This document shows positions 8,205-19,093 of a stretch of DNA of 64,000 nt, one piece after another. Each line of letters opens with the position of its first letter. Position 1 is the stretch's first letter. A program made the position numbers and the translations under genes. The DNA is from BCD1 sp942492125 (GTDB taxonomy: Bacteria > Bacteroidota > Bacteroidia > Chitinophagales > Saprospiraceae), in NCBI GenBank assembly GCA_942492125.1, contig CALODM010000010.1, positions 6,050-70,049 on the forward strand, given 5' to 3'. The notes under the pieces are model-generated. The model saw only the letters and a program-made list of their open reading frames with translations. It had not been told where the DNA came from and ran no database searches.

Positions 8205-11200
8205 TTACTTCAACAGGGTAATACTTCCCTTTTGTATGAGTTCTTCTCCACCCGGGCAATTTACCCTGAGGTAGAAGCCATATACATCAGGGGGCAATTC
8301 TTCCCCTTTCCAGGTACCGTCCCAGGTGAAGTATGGATCCTGTGAGCGGATAATTTCCTCACCCCAGCGGTTGTAGATCATGATCTCCATCTCTATTTCA
8401 TCCTTGAAGAAACACCTCAGTTCGAGGATGTCATTCACGCCGTCATTGTTTGGCGTGAAAGCGGTTGGCAAAAAGATGTAATTTTCATCACAGATCTTGT
8501 TGACCACATAAACTTCTGTTTCAATGGATTCTTCACAACCCAGTAAAGAAGCAAAAGCGGTGTAAAGATTATTGCCTGCTTCGTCAGGAGTAGCCGTTAT
8601 TACCGGACCAAATTCCGGATCAATGGTTCCTGATTGCCATTCCCATTCAAAATCACATAGCAAGCATCCATCAACAGTAATTACACTGGAATCATCCAGC
8701 AGAATGGTATCCGGAACTGCCAAAATGGAAAGCGAGTCTATCAGGCTGATCATGGTGATCGTCGTACATTCTGTTTCCACACAACCGTATTCGTTGGTCA
8801 GCTCCACACAGAATTCGTTCAAGGTGCCGGTCAAAGTACCAATGGCAATAGAATCCACGGCAGTCACTTCCACCAAACCAGAAGGTGACCAGTTGTAACT
8901 GACAATATCTTCCGGTCCGTTATTGATGGCTGTCAATATTTCCGTTTCGGTGGTTTCGCAAATAATCAATTCAGCAGGCAAAAGATTTGCCTGGATGGGA
9001 TAAGCATTTACCGTTACGGAATCAATTTCGGAACAGCCGAATTCATCGGTGGCTATGACGTAGTAAATTTCGGTAGCAACCGGATTGACCACTACAGACT
9101 CTCCTGTGCCAATTTCCTGGCCATCATCATACCATATATACGTTACATTCTCCACATCACTGCCAACCAAGAGTTCCAACGGATCGAAAGTACAAACGAT
9201 GGTGTCCTGCACAATGATTGGATTGATTTCCGGATAAGCAATGATGGTTACCGGCACTTCCAGGAAACACATGCCTACAGGGTCAACAATAGTAACCACA
9301 CAATTGATGGTATCGTTGGTGTTGACCACCGGGTTCCAGGGTTCCCCCATTATTTCATCATCACAATCCCAAGTATATTCAAGGTTGGGATCACCAGTGA
9401 AGAAATTCACATCGATGTTTGGACAGACATAAATCAGACCATCCGGAATACCCACTTCAAGAATATTCACCTGAACGATGACCTGGCTGGTATCCATACA
9501 ACCTGTGATGGTATCAGTGGCAATAGCGGTATAAATGTTAGTTCCTTCTACCGGTGTCACCACTATCGGTGAGCCTGTATCAAAAGGATCGCCTGGTAAT
9601 GGTGTGCCTTCGTACCAATTGATTACTGTGGATTCCAGATCTGTTTCGGCAGTTAAAGTAACCGGAACAATTTCGCAAAGCGTTGTATCTCCGTCAGTAA
9701 CGAGATTGAGTGATGGATTTCTGATAACCAGTACAGAGTCTTTCTCCGAACAACCGAATTCATCCGTTACCATCAGGTAGTAATATTGCGTATCATCAGG
9801 GTCAACGACTACATTTGCATTGTTGCTGATCACCTCTGTCATGGCAGCATCGCTAAACCAGGTAAATTCTGCGGGAGAAACATCAGCACTGCCCATCAGT
9901 TCCACCTCATCCAATTCACATAATGCCACTTCTGGTGGCGTTATGGCGGGGTTGATCTCCTGGTAAGCAATAATCATAACCGGTGCTTCCAGGTAACACA
10001 ATCCTGCAGGATCCTCTACAGTCACAATACAATTTATGGTGTCGTTGGTAGTTACAACAGGGTTGAAAGGATCAGAATCATCGATCACATCATCACAATC
10101 CCAGGTATAAATCAAATCAGGATTACCACTAAAGAAGACAACCGCCACGTTTGGACAGACGTAAATTTCCGGATCAGGTACCCCGATTTCAATAGGATTG
10201 ACCTGAACGATCACCTGACTGGTATCCATGCAACCGGTGGTGATGTCGGTGGCAATAGCGGTATAAACATTAGTGCCTTCAACCGTAGTGGCCATCACAG
10301 GTGTTCCTGTGGCAAAAGCTATATCGTTGCCTTCCTCATACCATTCTATGGTAACCCCAACATCGGCCGTTGCCCACAAAGGAACAGGATTGGCAATACA
10401 AAGGGTAGAATCACCATCAGCCACCAGATTAATGGAAGGATAGCGCAGTACAAAAACAGAGTCTTCTTCCACACATCCGAATTCATCCGTAGCAGTCACC
10501 CAGAAATACTGGGAGGAATCAGGATCAACAATTATGGTGTCGCCCATACCAATAGAATCAGTCAATTCAGCGTCACTGTACCAAACGAAATCAGCCTCGA
10601 TTCCGCTTTGGGTGGTAACTGTCAGTTGGGCTTCGTCCAGTTCACATACAAAGGAAGTGTCAGGAGAAGCAACCGGAATGATCAGCGGGTAAGGAATAAC
10701 CGTTACCGTTGTTTCCAGGAAACACATACCTATCGGATCCTCAATGGTGACAAAGTAAGTAATGGTGTCGGTGGTCGTAACGACCGGATTCCATGGCGGG
10801 TCAAAAGTGATGTTGGCATCAGGAATCCAATCGTAAATCACGCCTTCATAACCGGCAGGGTTAATGTTGGTTGGTACACCTGAACAAACATAAACGATGG
10901 AATCAGGAATTCCTTCTTCCAGAACATTAACCTGAACAGTAGCTGTTGTTGTATCCAGACAACCGGTAATGGTATCCTCAGCAATTACGGTATAAATATT
11001 GGTACCTTCCACCGGCGTAACCATAACGGGGGTACCTGTCGCAAATGGGGTGTCCGCACCTTCCTCGTACCACTCAAAAGTGACCCCTACATCTGCTGTT
11101 GCCCAAAGTGGCACGGTGGTAATTTCACAAAGCGTAGTGTCTCCATAAGCCTCAAGGTTGAGGAATGGATATCGCGCTACAAAAGCAGAGTCTTTTTCAG

Positions 11201-14200
11201 AACAGCCAAATTCATCCACAGCCATTACGTAATAATATTGTGGATTTTCCGGATTGACAATGACAGAATTACCGGCGCCCACAACATCTGTCATGTCGGC
11301 ATCACTGAACCATGTGTAATCAGCAGGTATTGTGCTGGTCACAGTAAGCGTAGCAGAAGACAGTTCGCAAATAAAGGCCGTATCCGGCGCCGCTACCGGT
11401 TCGATAGCAGGATAAGGGATAACGGTTACTGTCCGGATGAGGAAACATTCCCCAGCAGGATCAGTAATGGTAACTTCTATATTTAAGGTGTCGCTTGTAG
11501 TTGCCACCGGATTCCATGGTTCCGAAAGGTCGAGACCTGTTTCGGGAACCCAAACATAGGTTAAGCCCGGATCGCCACCCGGATTGATCGGTGTCGGTAC
11601 GTCGATACATACATAGACGATGGAATCGGGAATGCCGACTTCAAGTGTATTGACCTGAACGACTACTTCACTGGTATCGGTACAACCGGTAACAGGGTCT
11701 GTAGCGATTGCTGTATAAGTATTTGTACCTTCCTCAGGAGTCACATCAATCGGAGAACCTGTTCCGATTTGGTCGCTGCCGTCAAACCAGGCAATTTCTG
11801 CGGCAATAGCAGTCATTGCTGTGATTGGAATGGTAGATATTTCACACATGGTTGTATCGCCATCTGTAGCCAACTCCAAAAGCGGGTAAACAATGACCAC
11901 TACATCTTCCGTAGTTTCACAATTGATCACCTGACTGTTGTCAAAAATAGTGGCAGTGTAATTGTAAGTACCGGGCACGTTGCTCGTAAAAATCGGATTA
12001 GCAATATCTGTAGCACTTAAGTTGTCGCCCGGTGTCCATATGTAGGAATAACTGGGCTCTCCATCAGGATTTAACCCTGTCGGAGTATTAGGGCAAACAA
12101 AAACAGTGTCTGGAATTTCATAATCAAATGGTACTACACATACTTCCGTCATAACGGTCTGTTCACAATCATTCTGGTTGGTAATCACGCAAGTGAATGT
12201 AACACACCCTTCCGGCACATTGATCGTGACGGTTGCCTGGTCGTCCGGACCAACGATGTTTTCTGCCGGCAGCCACTGGTAAGTCAATACATCATCAGGA
12301 TCCAGATTGGTAATGGTAATGGTGGTATCCACACCGGAACAAGCTGTAATGTTGTCCGGAAGATTGGCCACGTCCACGCCATTGTCCGTCACCACTATGG
12401 TATCGGTGTCCACACAGCCGTATTGGTCAGTAACCACTGCGGTAATCGTATCGGTGGTAAATGGATTGACCGTAACGGAGATATTTTCTCCGATGGGTCC
12501 ATCGATAGCACTGAACCATTCTACATCCACATCAACATCTGTCTGCGCGGTTAGGGTTACATTTTCACCACAGGTGATGATATCATCTCCCAGGTCAAGG
12601 TTGATGTCCGCCGGTACAAATACGGTCACCTGGTCTGTGTAAAAGCAGGTGTCGGTGCCCTCCTTGTAAACTTCCACGGTATAAACAGTGGTTTCGGTAG
12701 GAAAAGCCAAAGGATTGGCAGAAGTAGGATCGTCGAGGGTTGCTATTGGTGTCCAGCTATATATCTGATCCGCAGCACCTCCCGGGTTGAGTTCGGTGGT
12801 GTCTCCCTTACACATGATTATGGTGTCAGCCAGTGCAAGTTCTACCAGTTGGATATCAATGGCTTCCGTTACAGAACTCATACACCCGTTGGAGGTAGTG
12901 ATGGTCAATGTAACATCAATTTCTCCGCTATTATAGAAAACGACAACCGGATTTTGATCTATAGAACCAAAGGGTTCCCATTGCCAGTTCTCAATTTCAA
13001 AATCACTGAAGGACAAATCAAAGAAGGCTACCACGGCACTATCCGGGCTACACTCCACAATGTCGTAATCAAAAGCTGCAGTAACCGTTGGGTTAATCGT
13101 CATTATCGTATCTACAAAAGGAACTACACAGTCGGCAAGGGGTTCTACAGAAAGCGTAACCACAAATTCTCCGGCAACTCCATAATTGTAAGTCGGATTT
13201 TCTTCGTAATTGAGCGGGCTGCCGTCGCCAAAGTTCCAGACATAGTTATAGGCATCTGTACTGGTATTGGTGAACTCAACCGTTGAACCATCGCATTGAA
13301 CTTCATAAGTGAAACTCAAATTGATGTTCGGATCGTAAACGGCAACAATTACTGAATCCATATATGTACAGCCAAACTGGTTGCCTACGGTAACGTAGAG
13401 CGTTTGTTGTCCGATTACTTCAATGACATCGGGGCTGGCGCTGTTTGCCGTTCCGGGCACAAAAGCATCTATCGGTGTCCAGTTGAAGGTAAGGTCATTG
13501 GCAGGGTCAAGGTTGACGACAGTCACATCCAGTTCATCACCAAGACAAACAGCGGCAGTGTCCGGAACAGCTACATCAACGGGGTCAAACCTGACGATGA
13601 TATCTTCCTCTTGAGTACAGCCATATTGGTCTTCCGCTCTTACGGTAATATTGTGTGTGGTGGTAATGGTGAAGTCATAACTCTCCCCTGTTGCCAGGAT
13701 ATTACCCATGTCGTCCAGCCATGTTATTTCTGCATCAGCATCCGTACTCGCTGACAGCATGGCCTGATCTGTACAAAGCACGCCGTCCCCGAAAACCTCG
13801 AGGTTGAGGGCAGGAGTTACAAATGCAACTACTTCTTCCACAAAATCACAGGTGTCAATCCCTATGTGGCTGACCAGAACTGTATAAGTTGTTGTTTCAT
13901 CCGGAGAGAAGGTTGGCATAGGTGACGTAGGGTCATCGATGCCTTCAACGGGAGACCATTCGTAGAGGTAATCGGGATTGCCTCCGGGGGCAATCTGTGC
14001 ACTGCCGCCGTTACAGACAATGATAGTGTCTGGAAACTGATCTTCGTTTTCCACGATGGTAATCTCTATATTGTTTTGAGTCATCGAACTTGAACAACCA
14101 TCGGCAGTGGTTACTGTCAGGATGACATTGACGGTTTGGCTGCCGAAGAAAGTATAGTTTGGGTTTTGTTCATAAATGGCTATGGTTGGCGGATCTATGA

Positions 14201-16262
14201 TCCATTCCCATGAGACGATCGGACTGGCGGTTGTATTAGTTGAAAGATCCACAAAAGCGACCACCACACTGTCTTCCGAACAGGTTTCACTCAAGTACTT
14301 GATGGCAAAGTCGGCATTAAGTTCCGTTTCTTCAATGACGACCTCCATGGTAATCATATCTGTACATAATTCCGTGTCTGCCACACTCAGGGTTACCGTG
14401 TATGTGCCGATGTCGGTATAGGTGTGGGCCGGGTTATCCTCAGTAGAAGTATTATCTCCGGAGGCAGGATCACCGAAGTCCCAGACGAAGGCACCTGATG
14501 CTACATTGGTGCTTAGGTTGGTAAAGGTGATGGTTCGGCCGTCACATTCCAGGAAGGTACTGAAGTCCAAAACCGGAAGGTCTACGGCTGTCAGTTGGAC
14601 TTCCCTGATGATTTCACAAGCCCCGCTGCCGGGAGTGATCGTTACAGAAAATACCTGATCGCCGGTCACATTTAATACCCTTGGATTGATAGCATTGGGA
14701 TCGTCGATTAATCCTGCCGGTGCCCACACATATTCGTACCCCATATAAGCCGGGGAGGTTGGGTTGAGGAAGGGAGCGTCCCCGATACACGCCTCGATGT
14801 TTGGGAGGATCGCATCCCCGGGGTTGATGGTATCTGTAATAAAGTTTTGCGTTAAGGATTGGATACAACCGTTTTCCGAGGTGACAGTGAAATTGATAAT
14901 CCCGTTATCAATACCCAGCGGAACAAGGAACATTGGATTTTGATCGGTCGAAGTCAATGTGTCCAGCGGGTCGCCATAGATCACTTCCCAAAACCATTCC
15001 GAAGGCGGTGAAACATTATCTTCCGAGAGGTCAAACAGTTCCAGACTGGCAATATTGTCACATTCAAAAACATCAACATTGTAATCAGCTTCAAGCGAGT
15101 TGTATTGCAGGAATACCTCATGATAGAAAGTATCGGCACAAATACTGTTGGGCTCGGCAATGAGCTGAATGGTGTAAGTTCCTGTATCAGGGTAGGTCCA
15201 GTCAAAAATAAGTTCGTTTGTCATGGAAGTCATCGTACAATCCGGCCAGTCAAAACACCATTCGTAAGCTGTTGAGAAAGTACTTTGGTTTTCAATGTTT
15301 ACCACCAGGTTTTCACATTGTGCTTCTGGTGCCAGGAGTGCTGCAGCTTTTTCCCCACAGATGACGATATTGTACTGGAAGTCTCTTTGGGTGACCGATA
15401 ATAATTCACCCGTAACCGCATCATATTCTTCTACACAAATACCTACGACATATTGACCCGTTAACCCTGGATTTGCGGTGAGTAAACCCGTTTGGGGATC
15501 AATAGCGAGCGGCACTCCAGCTCCCAGCATATTATCAACAGAAAAACCCGGTGCCCAAACGACAGTGTCGTATGGTGGAGGTGTTTCCGGTGGAATAGGT
15601 TGTGGATCTGAGAGGGAACCACCTGCGTTTGGTGTACATAGTTTGTAAACCAAACTGTCCCCTTCAGTATCTTCTGCCGAGTGGTCAAAAACCAGTTCCT
15701 GGTTGGCGCAAATATAAATAGCCGGCCAAAAGTTGAACTTGGGACTGTTGTTGCACTGCATCATGGCCTCTTCTGTCAATTGAATGTCAAAAGTGGCACC
15801 GGTCTCAACCGGATTGATGATATTTTCAAGGGTAATATTTCTGCAACATCTTTGGTAAGAAAGCGTATATCCCCCGGGCAGAAAAGGCAGGGTAACCACT
15901 TTTCGATAAGTAGTGGTATGTACACAAACTCCCGCTTCGATCACCAGGCAGGGGTCAGTGATGATGGTAGTGAGTGTGTCATCATCCATCAGGGCGATGG
16001 GAATACTTTCTACCAATACATTAAACTGGTTGTAAATACCGATATATGCTGGATCATCAAAAGGAGCCTGGGCGTCTCCGTTAAAGCAATCCCGGTAGAC
16101 ACTACAAACGATTTCGTATTGATCTCCTCCCAGACAATTATACCCGATTTCCCCCCCGACAATATGGGTTGCCGAAAGGTTGATGGCTGGTATGGTAAGA
16201 ACAGCTAACAGCACCAGCTGTAAAAGATACCTTGACATGACTTTATTTTTGAGTTTTTTCAC
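8205..16262 (-). CDS. Giant secreted surface protein with PKD/Ig-like repeats and T9SS type B (gliding motility-associated) C-terminal domain
   Basis: A 2685-residue protein, start ATG at 16260-16262. It has a signal peptide (ending near AINLSA) and an N-terminal conserved region (THIVGGEIGYNCLGGDQYEI) shared by Bacteroidota surface proteins. The middle consists of many beta-sandwich repeats: PKD units with the WDFGD-type motif (YVWNFGDGSP, FVWDFGDPAS) and Ig-like units ending in DEFGCSEKDS. From about residue 1541 to 2510 four long units of ~243 residues follow in tandem. The C-terminus (FLPTAFTPNNDGVNDIL...YNRWGEEI...WDGTWKG) is the CHU_C/type B sorting domain for T9SS export. Likely a cell-surface adhesin or filament. 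It is the last gene of a three-gene set with ompA-like and porP/sprF-like genes, 66 bases after the former. The frame is intact over 8 kb. Confidence 0.93.
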   Translation of the reverse strand: MKKLKNKVMSRYLLQLVLLAVLTIPAINLSATHIVGGEIGYNCLGGDQYEIVCSVYRDCFNGDAQAPFDDPAYIGIYNQFNVLVESIPIALMDDDTLTTIITDPCLVIEAGVCVHTTTYRKVVTLPFLPGGYTLSYQRCCRNITLENIINPVETGATFDIQLTEEAMMQCNNSPKFNFWPAIYICANQELVFDHSAEDTEGDSLVYKLCTPNAGGSLSDPQPIPPETPPPYDTVVWAPGFSVDNMLGAGVPLAIDPQTGLLTANPGLTGQYVVGICVEEYDAVTGELLSVTQRDFQYNIVICGEKAAALLAPEAQCENLVVNIENQSTFSTAYEWCFDWPDCTMTSMTNELIFDWTYPDTGTYTIQLIAEPNSICADTFYHEVFLQYNSLEADYNVDVFECDNIASLELFDLSEDNVSPPSEWFWEVIYGDPLDTLTSTDQNPMFLVPLGIDNGIINFTVTSENGCIQSLTQNFITDTINPGDAILPNIEACIGDAPFLNPTSPAYMGYEYVWAPAGLIDDPNAINPRVLNVTGDQVFSVTITPGSGACEIIREVQLTAVDLPVLDFSTFLECDGRTITFTNLSTNVASGAFVWDFGDPASGDNTSTEDNPAHTYTDIGTYTVTLSVADTELCTDMITMEVVIEETELNADFAIKYLSETCSEDSVVVAFVDLSTNTTASPIVSWEWIIDPPTIAIYEQNPNYTFFGSQTVNVILTVTTADGCSSSMTQNNIEITIVENEDQFPDTIIVCNGGSAQIAPGGNPDYLYEWSPVEGIDDPTSPMPTFSPDETTTYTVLVSHIGIDTCDFVEEVVAFVTPALNLEVFGDGVLCTDQAMLSASTDADAEITWLDDMGNILATGESYDFTITTTHNITVRAEDQYGCTQEEDIIVRFDPVDVAVPDTAAVCLGDELDVTVVNLDPANDLTFNWTPIDAFVPGTANSASPDVIEVIGQQTLYVTVGNQFGCTYMDSVIVAVYDPNINLSFTYEVQCDGSTVEFTNTSTDAYNYVWNFGDGSPLNYEENPTYNYGVAGEFVVTLSVEPLADCVVPFVDTIMTINPTVTAAFDYDIVECSPDSAVVAFFDLSFSDFEIENWQWEPFGSIDQNPVVVFYNSGEIDVTLTITTSNGCMSSVTEAIDIQLVELALADTIIMCKGDTTELNPGGAADQIYSWTPIATLDDPTSANPLAFPTETTVYTVEVYKEGTDTCFYTDQVTVFVPADINLDLGDDIITCGENVTLTAQTDVDVDVEWFSAIDGPIGENISVTVNPFTTDTITAVVTDQYGCVDTDTIVVTDNGVDVANLPDNITACSGVDTTITITNLDPDDVLTYQWLPAENIVGPDDQATVTINVPEGCVTFTCVITNQNDCEQTVMTEVCVVPFDYEIPDTVFVCPNTPTGLNPDGEPSYSYIWTPGDNLSATDIANPIFTSNVPGTYNYTATIFDNSQVINCETTEDVVVIVYPLLELATDGDTTMCEISTIPITAMTAIAAEIAWFDGSDQIGTGSPIDVTPEEGTNTYTAIATDPVTGCTDTSEVVVQVNTLEVGIPDSIVYVCIDVPTPINPGGDPGLTYVWVPETGLDLSEPWNPVATTSDTLNIEVTITDPAGECFLIRTVTVIPYPAIEPVAAPDTAFICELSSATLTVTSTIPADYTWFSDADMTDVVGAGNSVIVNPENPQYYYVMAVDEFGCSEKDSAFVARYPFLNLEAYGDTTLCEITTVPLWATADVGVTFEWYEEGADTPFATGTPVMVTPVEGTNIYTVIAEDTITGCLDTTTATVQVNVLEEGIPDSIVYVCSGVPTNINPAGYEGVIYDWIPDANITFDPPWNPVVTTTDTITYFVTIEDPIGMCFLETTVTVIPYPLIIPVASPDTSFVCELDEAQLTVTTQSGIEADFVWYSDAELTDSIGMGDTIIVDPDSSQYFWVTATDEFGCVEEDSVFVLRYPSINLVADGDSTLCIANPVPLWATADVGVTIEWYEEGNDIAFATGTPVMATTVEGTNVYTAIATDITTGCMDTSQVIVQVNPIEIGVPDPEIYVCPNVAVVFFSGNPDLIYTWDCDDVIDDSDPFNPVVTTNDTINCIVTVEDPAGLCYLEAPVMIIAYQEINPAITPPEVALCELDEVELMGSADVSPAEFTWFSDAAMTEVISNNANVVVDPDDTQYYYLMVTDEFGCSEKDSVLVIRNPSLNLVTDGDTTLCEIVPVTLTAETDLESTVINWYEGTPLPGDPFDTGSPIVVTPVEGTNIYTAIATDTITGCMDTSQVIVQVNILEVGIPDGLIYVCPNIDVNFFTGDPNLEYTWDCDDEIMGEPWNPVVNTNDTINCVVTIVDPVGMCFLEVPVTIIAYPEINPIIVQDTIVCTFDPLELLVGSDVENVTYIWYDDGQEIGTGESVVVNPVATEIYYVIATDEFGCSEIDSVTVNAYPIQANLLPAELIICETTETEILTAINNGPEDIVSYNWSPSGLVEVTAVDSIAIGTLTGTLNEFCVELTNEYGCVETECTTITMISLIDSLSILAVPDTILLDDSSVITVDGCLLCDFEWEWQSGTIDPEFGPVITATPDEAGNNLYTAFASLLGCEESIETEVYVVNKICDENYIFLPTAFTPNNDGVNDILELRCFFKDEIEMEIMIYNRWGEEIIRSQDPYFTWDGTWKGEELPPDVYGFYLRVNCPGGEELIQKGSITLLK
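8985..11640 (-). repeat. Four tandem ~730-bp coding units inside the giant adhesin
   Basis: On the minus strand the motif GIPDSIVYVC or a close variant recurs at about 11639, 10914, 10184 and 9452, i.e. every 725-732 bases (~243 residues). Each unit has the same order: a VYVCP-type strand with TYxWD and WNPVVTTxDT, then DEFGCSEKDS, then GDTTLCE...WYEEG...TPVEGTNIYTAIA. Units are diverged at both DNA and protein level, with the last partial unit leading into the C-terminal part. Confidence 0.85.
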
Positions 16263-16328
16263 CTTGTTCTTTTTTTATTTTCGTTTTTGGCATAAGCCAG
16301 AAAAACTTTACATCTGTATTAAATCTGG

Positions 16329-19055
16329 TTACCTGTTTTCCACATCTTCAATTTCCACACGTCTTTCAATAGAAGCGACAACACTGTAAACAGATCCTTT
16401 TCGATCTTCCAGTTTATCACTCACTTTTTTGGTGTCCGCAGTTCTTTCACCAAAAGGCCTTTCTTTCACGATGAGCCGGCCATTGTTAAGGTATTTTACC
16501 AGTTTTCCCTCTTTGTAAGCTTCGAAATAATTAAGTACACAGTCAATTCTCCTGGTACTCAGAATATCATTGTACCGGGCACTTGCCAGTGGACTTGCAT
16601 ACCCTTTGAGAATGATCGTATAGGATCCACCGTTTTCGAGTAAGTCCAGTAATGCTTCAGTGAATTCTTCCAGGTCATAACGAGCTCGTTTTACTTCCAC
16701 ATCAAAAAACTGACGGTATTGCCTTCCAACAATAAACCGTTCGTTTTGAGATAAACCTTCTGTGAACTTGTTGACAAATTCATCTTTTTTGGCGTAGTAT
16801 GCCTCGTTGGTTTCGATATAATTCCGATCTGTTTTTGTTTTGCCGGATCTCGGGTCCGGATAGTCATTGTCAAAATATAAGGTCAACGGCAGGAAGTCAT
16901 CGAGAGAATTACGTTTCAGGTACAATTCGATGGTGATTTTCCCTTTGGCCTTTTTAACGATTTCCGGGTCAAATTCAATTTCCTGAATGATCGGTTCATA
17001 ACCTTTGCGTTCCACATTGATCTGATACCTTTTCCTGAGGTCCAGGGGCATCAGGAAGTCATTACCGTCCGGGTTTGTCTTTTTGGTGGTCAGGTCCATA
17101 TTGCCATTAGGTTTTATCTCCAGCAGTTGGATGGTAACACCATTAAGTGGATCTTTTGTCCGGTCGTCAAAGGTGAGGATCTCGAGTACCTGCCCCAGGT
17201 ATAGATTTTTATCGATGGACAAAGCGGTAGCCAGTTCAGGATCTGCCAGGTCGAGCGTTTCTACAGCAGTAGGGAAACCGTCCTTGGAGGCCTTGATCAC
17301 GTATTTCTTGCCACGTTTCAGGGCGAAGTTGAAATCGTTACCACCGTTATTGGTTGAGGAGTCAAAGAAAATTTCCTCCCCCGAGGCAGTAACTTCATAT
17401 ATCTCAACTTTCACGCCATTCAGGGCGGTTGAATCAATATTCTCAAAAGTAAAAACATTGAGTTCGATACCCGGAGACATATTCAACCGCTTTTCGATCT
17501 TTGTTTCGTTTTGCAAAGCCGGGTCGGTAAGGTCGATGGTTTCCACAGCAGAAGAAAATCCATCCTTAATGCCCTTGATTCTGTATTTAAGGCCGGGCAG
17601 CAGTGCAAAATTAAAGTCATTACCTCTAGGGTTTGAGATGGAGTCCACCAGCACTTCTTCACCATTTTCCAGAATTTCATAAAGTTCAACCCTGGCACCG
17701 ATGAGCTCGGAATCGTCCAGTTCGTTAAAAGTCAGTGCGAGGAGGTCAACGGTGAGTTTTTGGTTGAAAGAGTAAATGTCATAACAGCAGGCCTCTCTGG
17801 TTTCATCCCAGAAGATAGCTGCTGTATCCGGACGGTTGGAGGCAAGATAAGCTTTGCCGTTTTCATCGTTGATGACGTAATAAAGATCATCAAACCCTCC
17901 ATTGGCAGGAGATCCCAGGTGATCCGGTGCTCTCCAGAGGTCTGCTGTTTTCTGGGCGCGATAGATGTCCAGCCCTCCCAGCGTCTGATAGCCATCGGAG
18001 CTGAAATACAGGGTTTGGGTAGGAGCGTGGAAATAGGGGGTCACCTCATCTCCTTCGGTATTGATTTCTTCAAGATTTCTGGGGACGCCAAGGTTGCCGT
18101 CCTGCATAATCCTGGTAGTCCAGATATCCATTCCACCTTTTCCGCCGGGTCTGTCTGTGACGAAATATAATTGTTCATCCTCTCCATTCCGATCGTATCC
18201 GATATTCGGTTGGGTTGTGGTAAATCCAGGAGCGTTTATGGGAAGTTTAACCCCGGGACTCCAGTTCCCTGTTGTACTCACGGCGCTGGTAAAAATGTCA
18301 CACTTGATCTCTGCCGTATTGACATAGTCACAAACCGTATAATAAACCCTGCTGAAATCAGCATTAAAAGCAGTGTGGGCTACTATTTTATCTTTGATGT
18401 TAACGTTTTCCGGAAGCGGAACGCCTTCGAGTTGATTAACCGATTGAAGTATCTTGGCGTATTCTCTCGGCGGATTGATGGTGTCTTTGTAATTGACAAA
18501 ACGTAAGGAAGAATAGAACATGGTATCTCCCTTGAAAGCGACCCCGAAATCGGAATATTCGGAATTGATGAGGTTGCTCATATTGCGCACCTCGATATCA
18601 GCCGGGTTTTCCACTATGGTTTTGGCCCAGTTGGAATCCTCTATGCTTTTGAGGGCATCATCGAGGTATTTTTGTTCTGCTGCGGGTTGTTCCTGCATGA
18701 ATTTCTGGAACATATTCATGGCCTCATCATAACTGCCAAGCCTTTGCTTTACTTTGCCAAGCCAATAGGTAGTGAGCGGGAAATCATTGCGTTGTTCACA
18801 CCCTAGAACTTTGGTATATGCCATTTCAGCCTTGGTGTAGATATTGAACTGGCGGGCTGCTTCTGCATATTTATACCAGATATCGTACTGCTCGTCATCG
18901 TACTCCAGGGCGATGCCAAAATATTTGTATGCAGAATAAAAATCGTTTCGATCATAAGCTTCGTTCCCTGCCTCGACCCATGCATCGAGGGTCTGACTCT
19001 GGGCCAAAGGGAGAATTGAAGCTATAAGAATTATAAGAAGTAGTAATTTTTTCAT
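16329..19055 (-). CDS. OmpA-family protein with TPR, beta-propeller and three CarboxypepD-like repeats (T9SS/gliding-associated)
   Basis: A 908-residue envelope protein. Order: signal peptide (MKKLLLLIILIASILPLAQS), TPR-like helices to about residue 130 (AGNEAYDRNDFYSAYKYFGIA), a PD40/WD40-type propeller to about 430 (DRPGGKGGMDIW, YFSSDGYQTLGGLDIY), three consecutive ~90-residue beta repeats starting near 437, 530 and 622 (each with LNGVxVxIYE and GNDFNFAL), and a C-terminal OmpA-like domain from ~720 (LYFDND...LKGYASPLASARYNDILSTRRI). The C-terminal domain should bind peptidoglycan. It lies between a PorP/SprF-like gene (38 bases upstream) and the giant adhesin (66 bases downstream), the arrangement expected for an accessory set that presents one T9SS cargo. 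Confidence 0.9.
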   Translation of the reverse strand: MKKLLLLIILIASILPLAQSQTLDAWVEAGNEAYDRNDFYSAYKYFGIALEYDDEQYDIWYKYAEAARQFNIYTKAEMAYTKVLGCEQRNDFPLTTYWLGKVKQRLGSYDEAMNMFQKFMQEQPAAEQKYLDDALKSIEDSNWAKTIVENPADIEVRNMSNLINSEYSDFGVAFKGDTMFYSSLRFVNYKDTINPPREYAKILQSVNQLEGVPLPENVNIKDKIVAHTAFNADFSRVYYTVCDYVNTAEIKCDIFTSAVSTTGNWSPGVKLPINAPGFTTTQPNIGYDRNGEDEQLYFVTDRPGGKGGMDIWTTRIMQDGNLGVPRNLEEINTEGDEVTPYFHAPTQTLYFSSDGYQTLGGLDIYRAQKTADLWRAPDHLGSPANGGFDDLYYVINDENGKAYLASNRPDTAAIFWDETREACCYDIYSFNQKLTVDLLALTFNELDDSELIGARVELYEILENGEEVLVDSISNPRGNDFNFALLPGLKYRIKGIKDGFSSAVETIDLTDPALQNETKIEKRLNMSPGIELNVFTFENIDSTALNGVKVEIYEVTASGEEIFFDSSTNNGGNDFNFALKRGKKYVIKASKDGFPTAVETLDLADPELATALSIDKNLYLGQVLEILTFDDRTKDPLNGVTIQLLEIKPNGNMDLTTKKTNPDGNDFLMPLDLRKRYQINVERKGYEPIIQEIEFDPEIVKKAKGKITIELYLKRNSLDDFLPLTLYFDNDYPDPRSGKTKTDRNYIETNEAYYAKKDEFVNKFTEGLSQNERFIVGRQYRQFFDVEVKRARYDLEEFTEALLDLLENGGSYTIILKGYASPLASARYNDILSTRRIDCVLNYFEAYKEGKLVKYLNNGRLIVKERPFGERTADTKKVSDKLEDRKGSVYSVVASIERRVEIEDVENR

Positions 19056-19093
19056 TGTATTTTGCTTAATCTTTTAATAGGGCTGACATGCTT

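Noticed and set aside
8572..15700. Many plus-strand open frames opposite the giant adhesin gene
   Set aside because: They are antisense shadows of a Thr/Val/Asp-rich repetitive protein; none shows a family motif.
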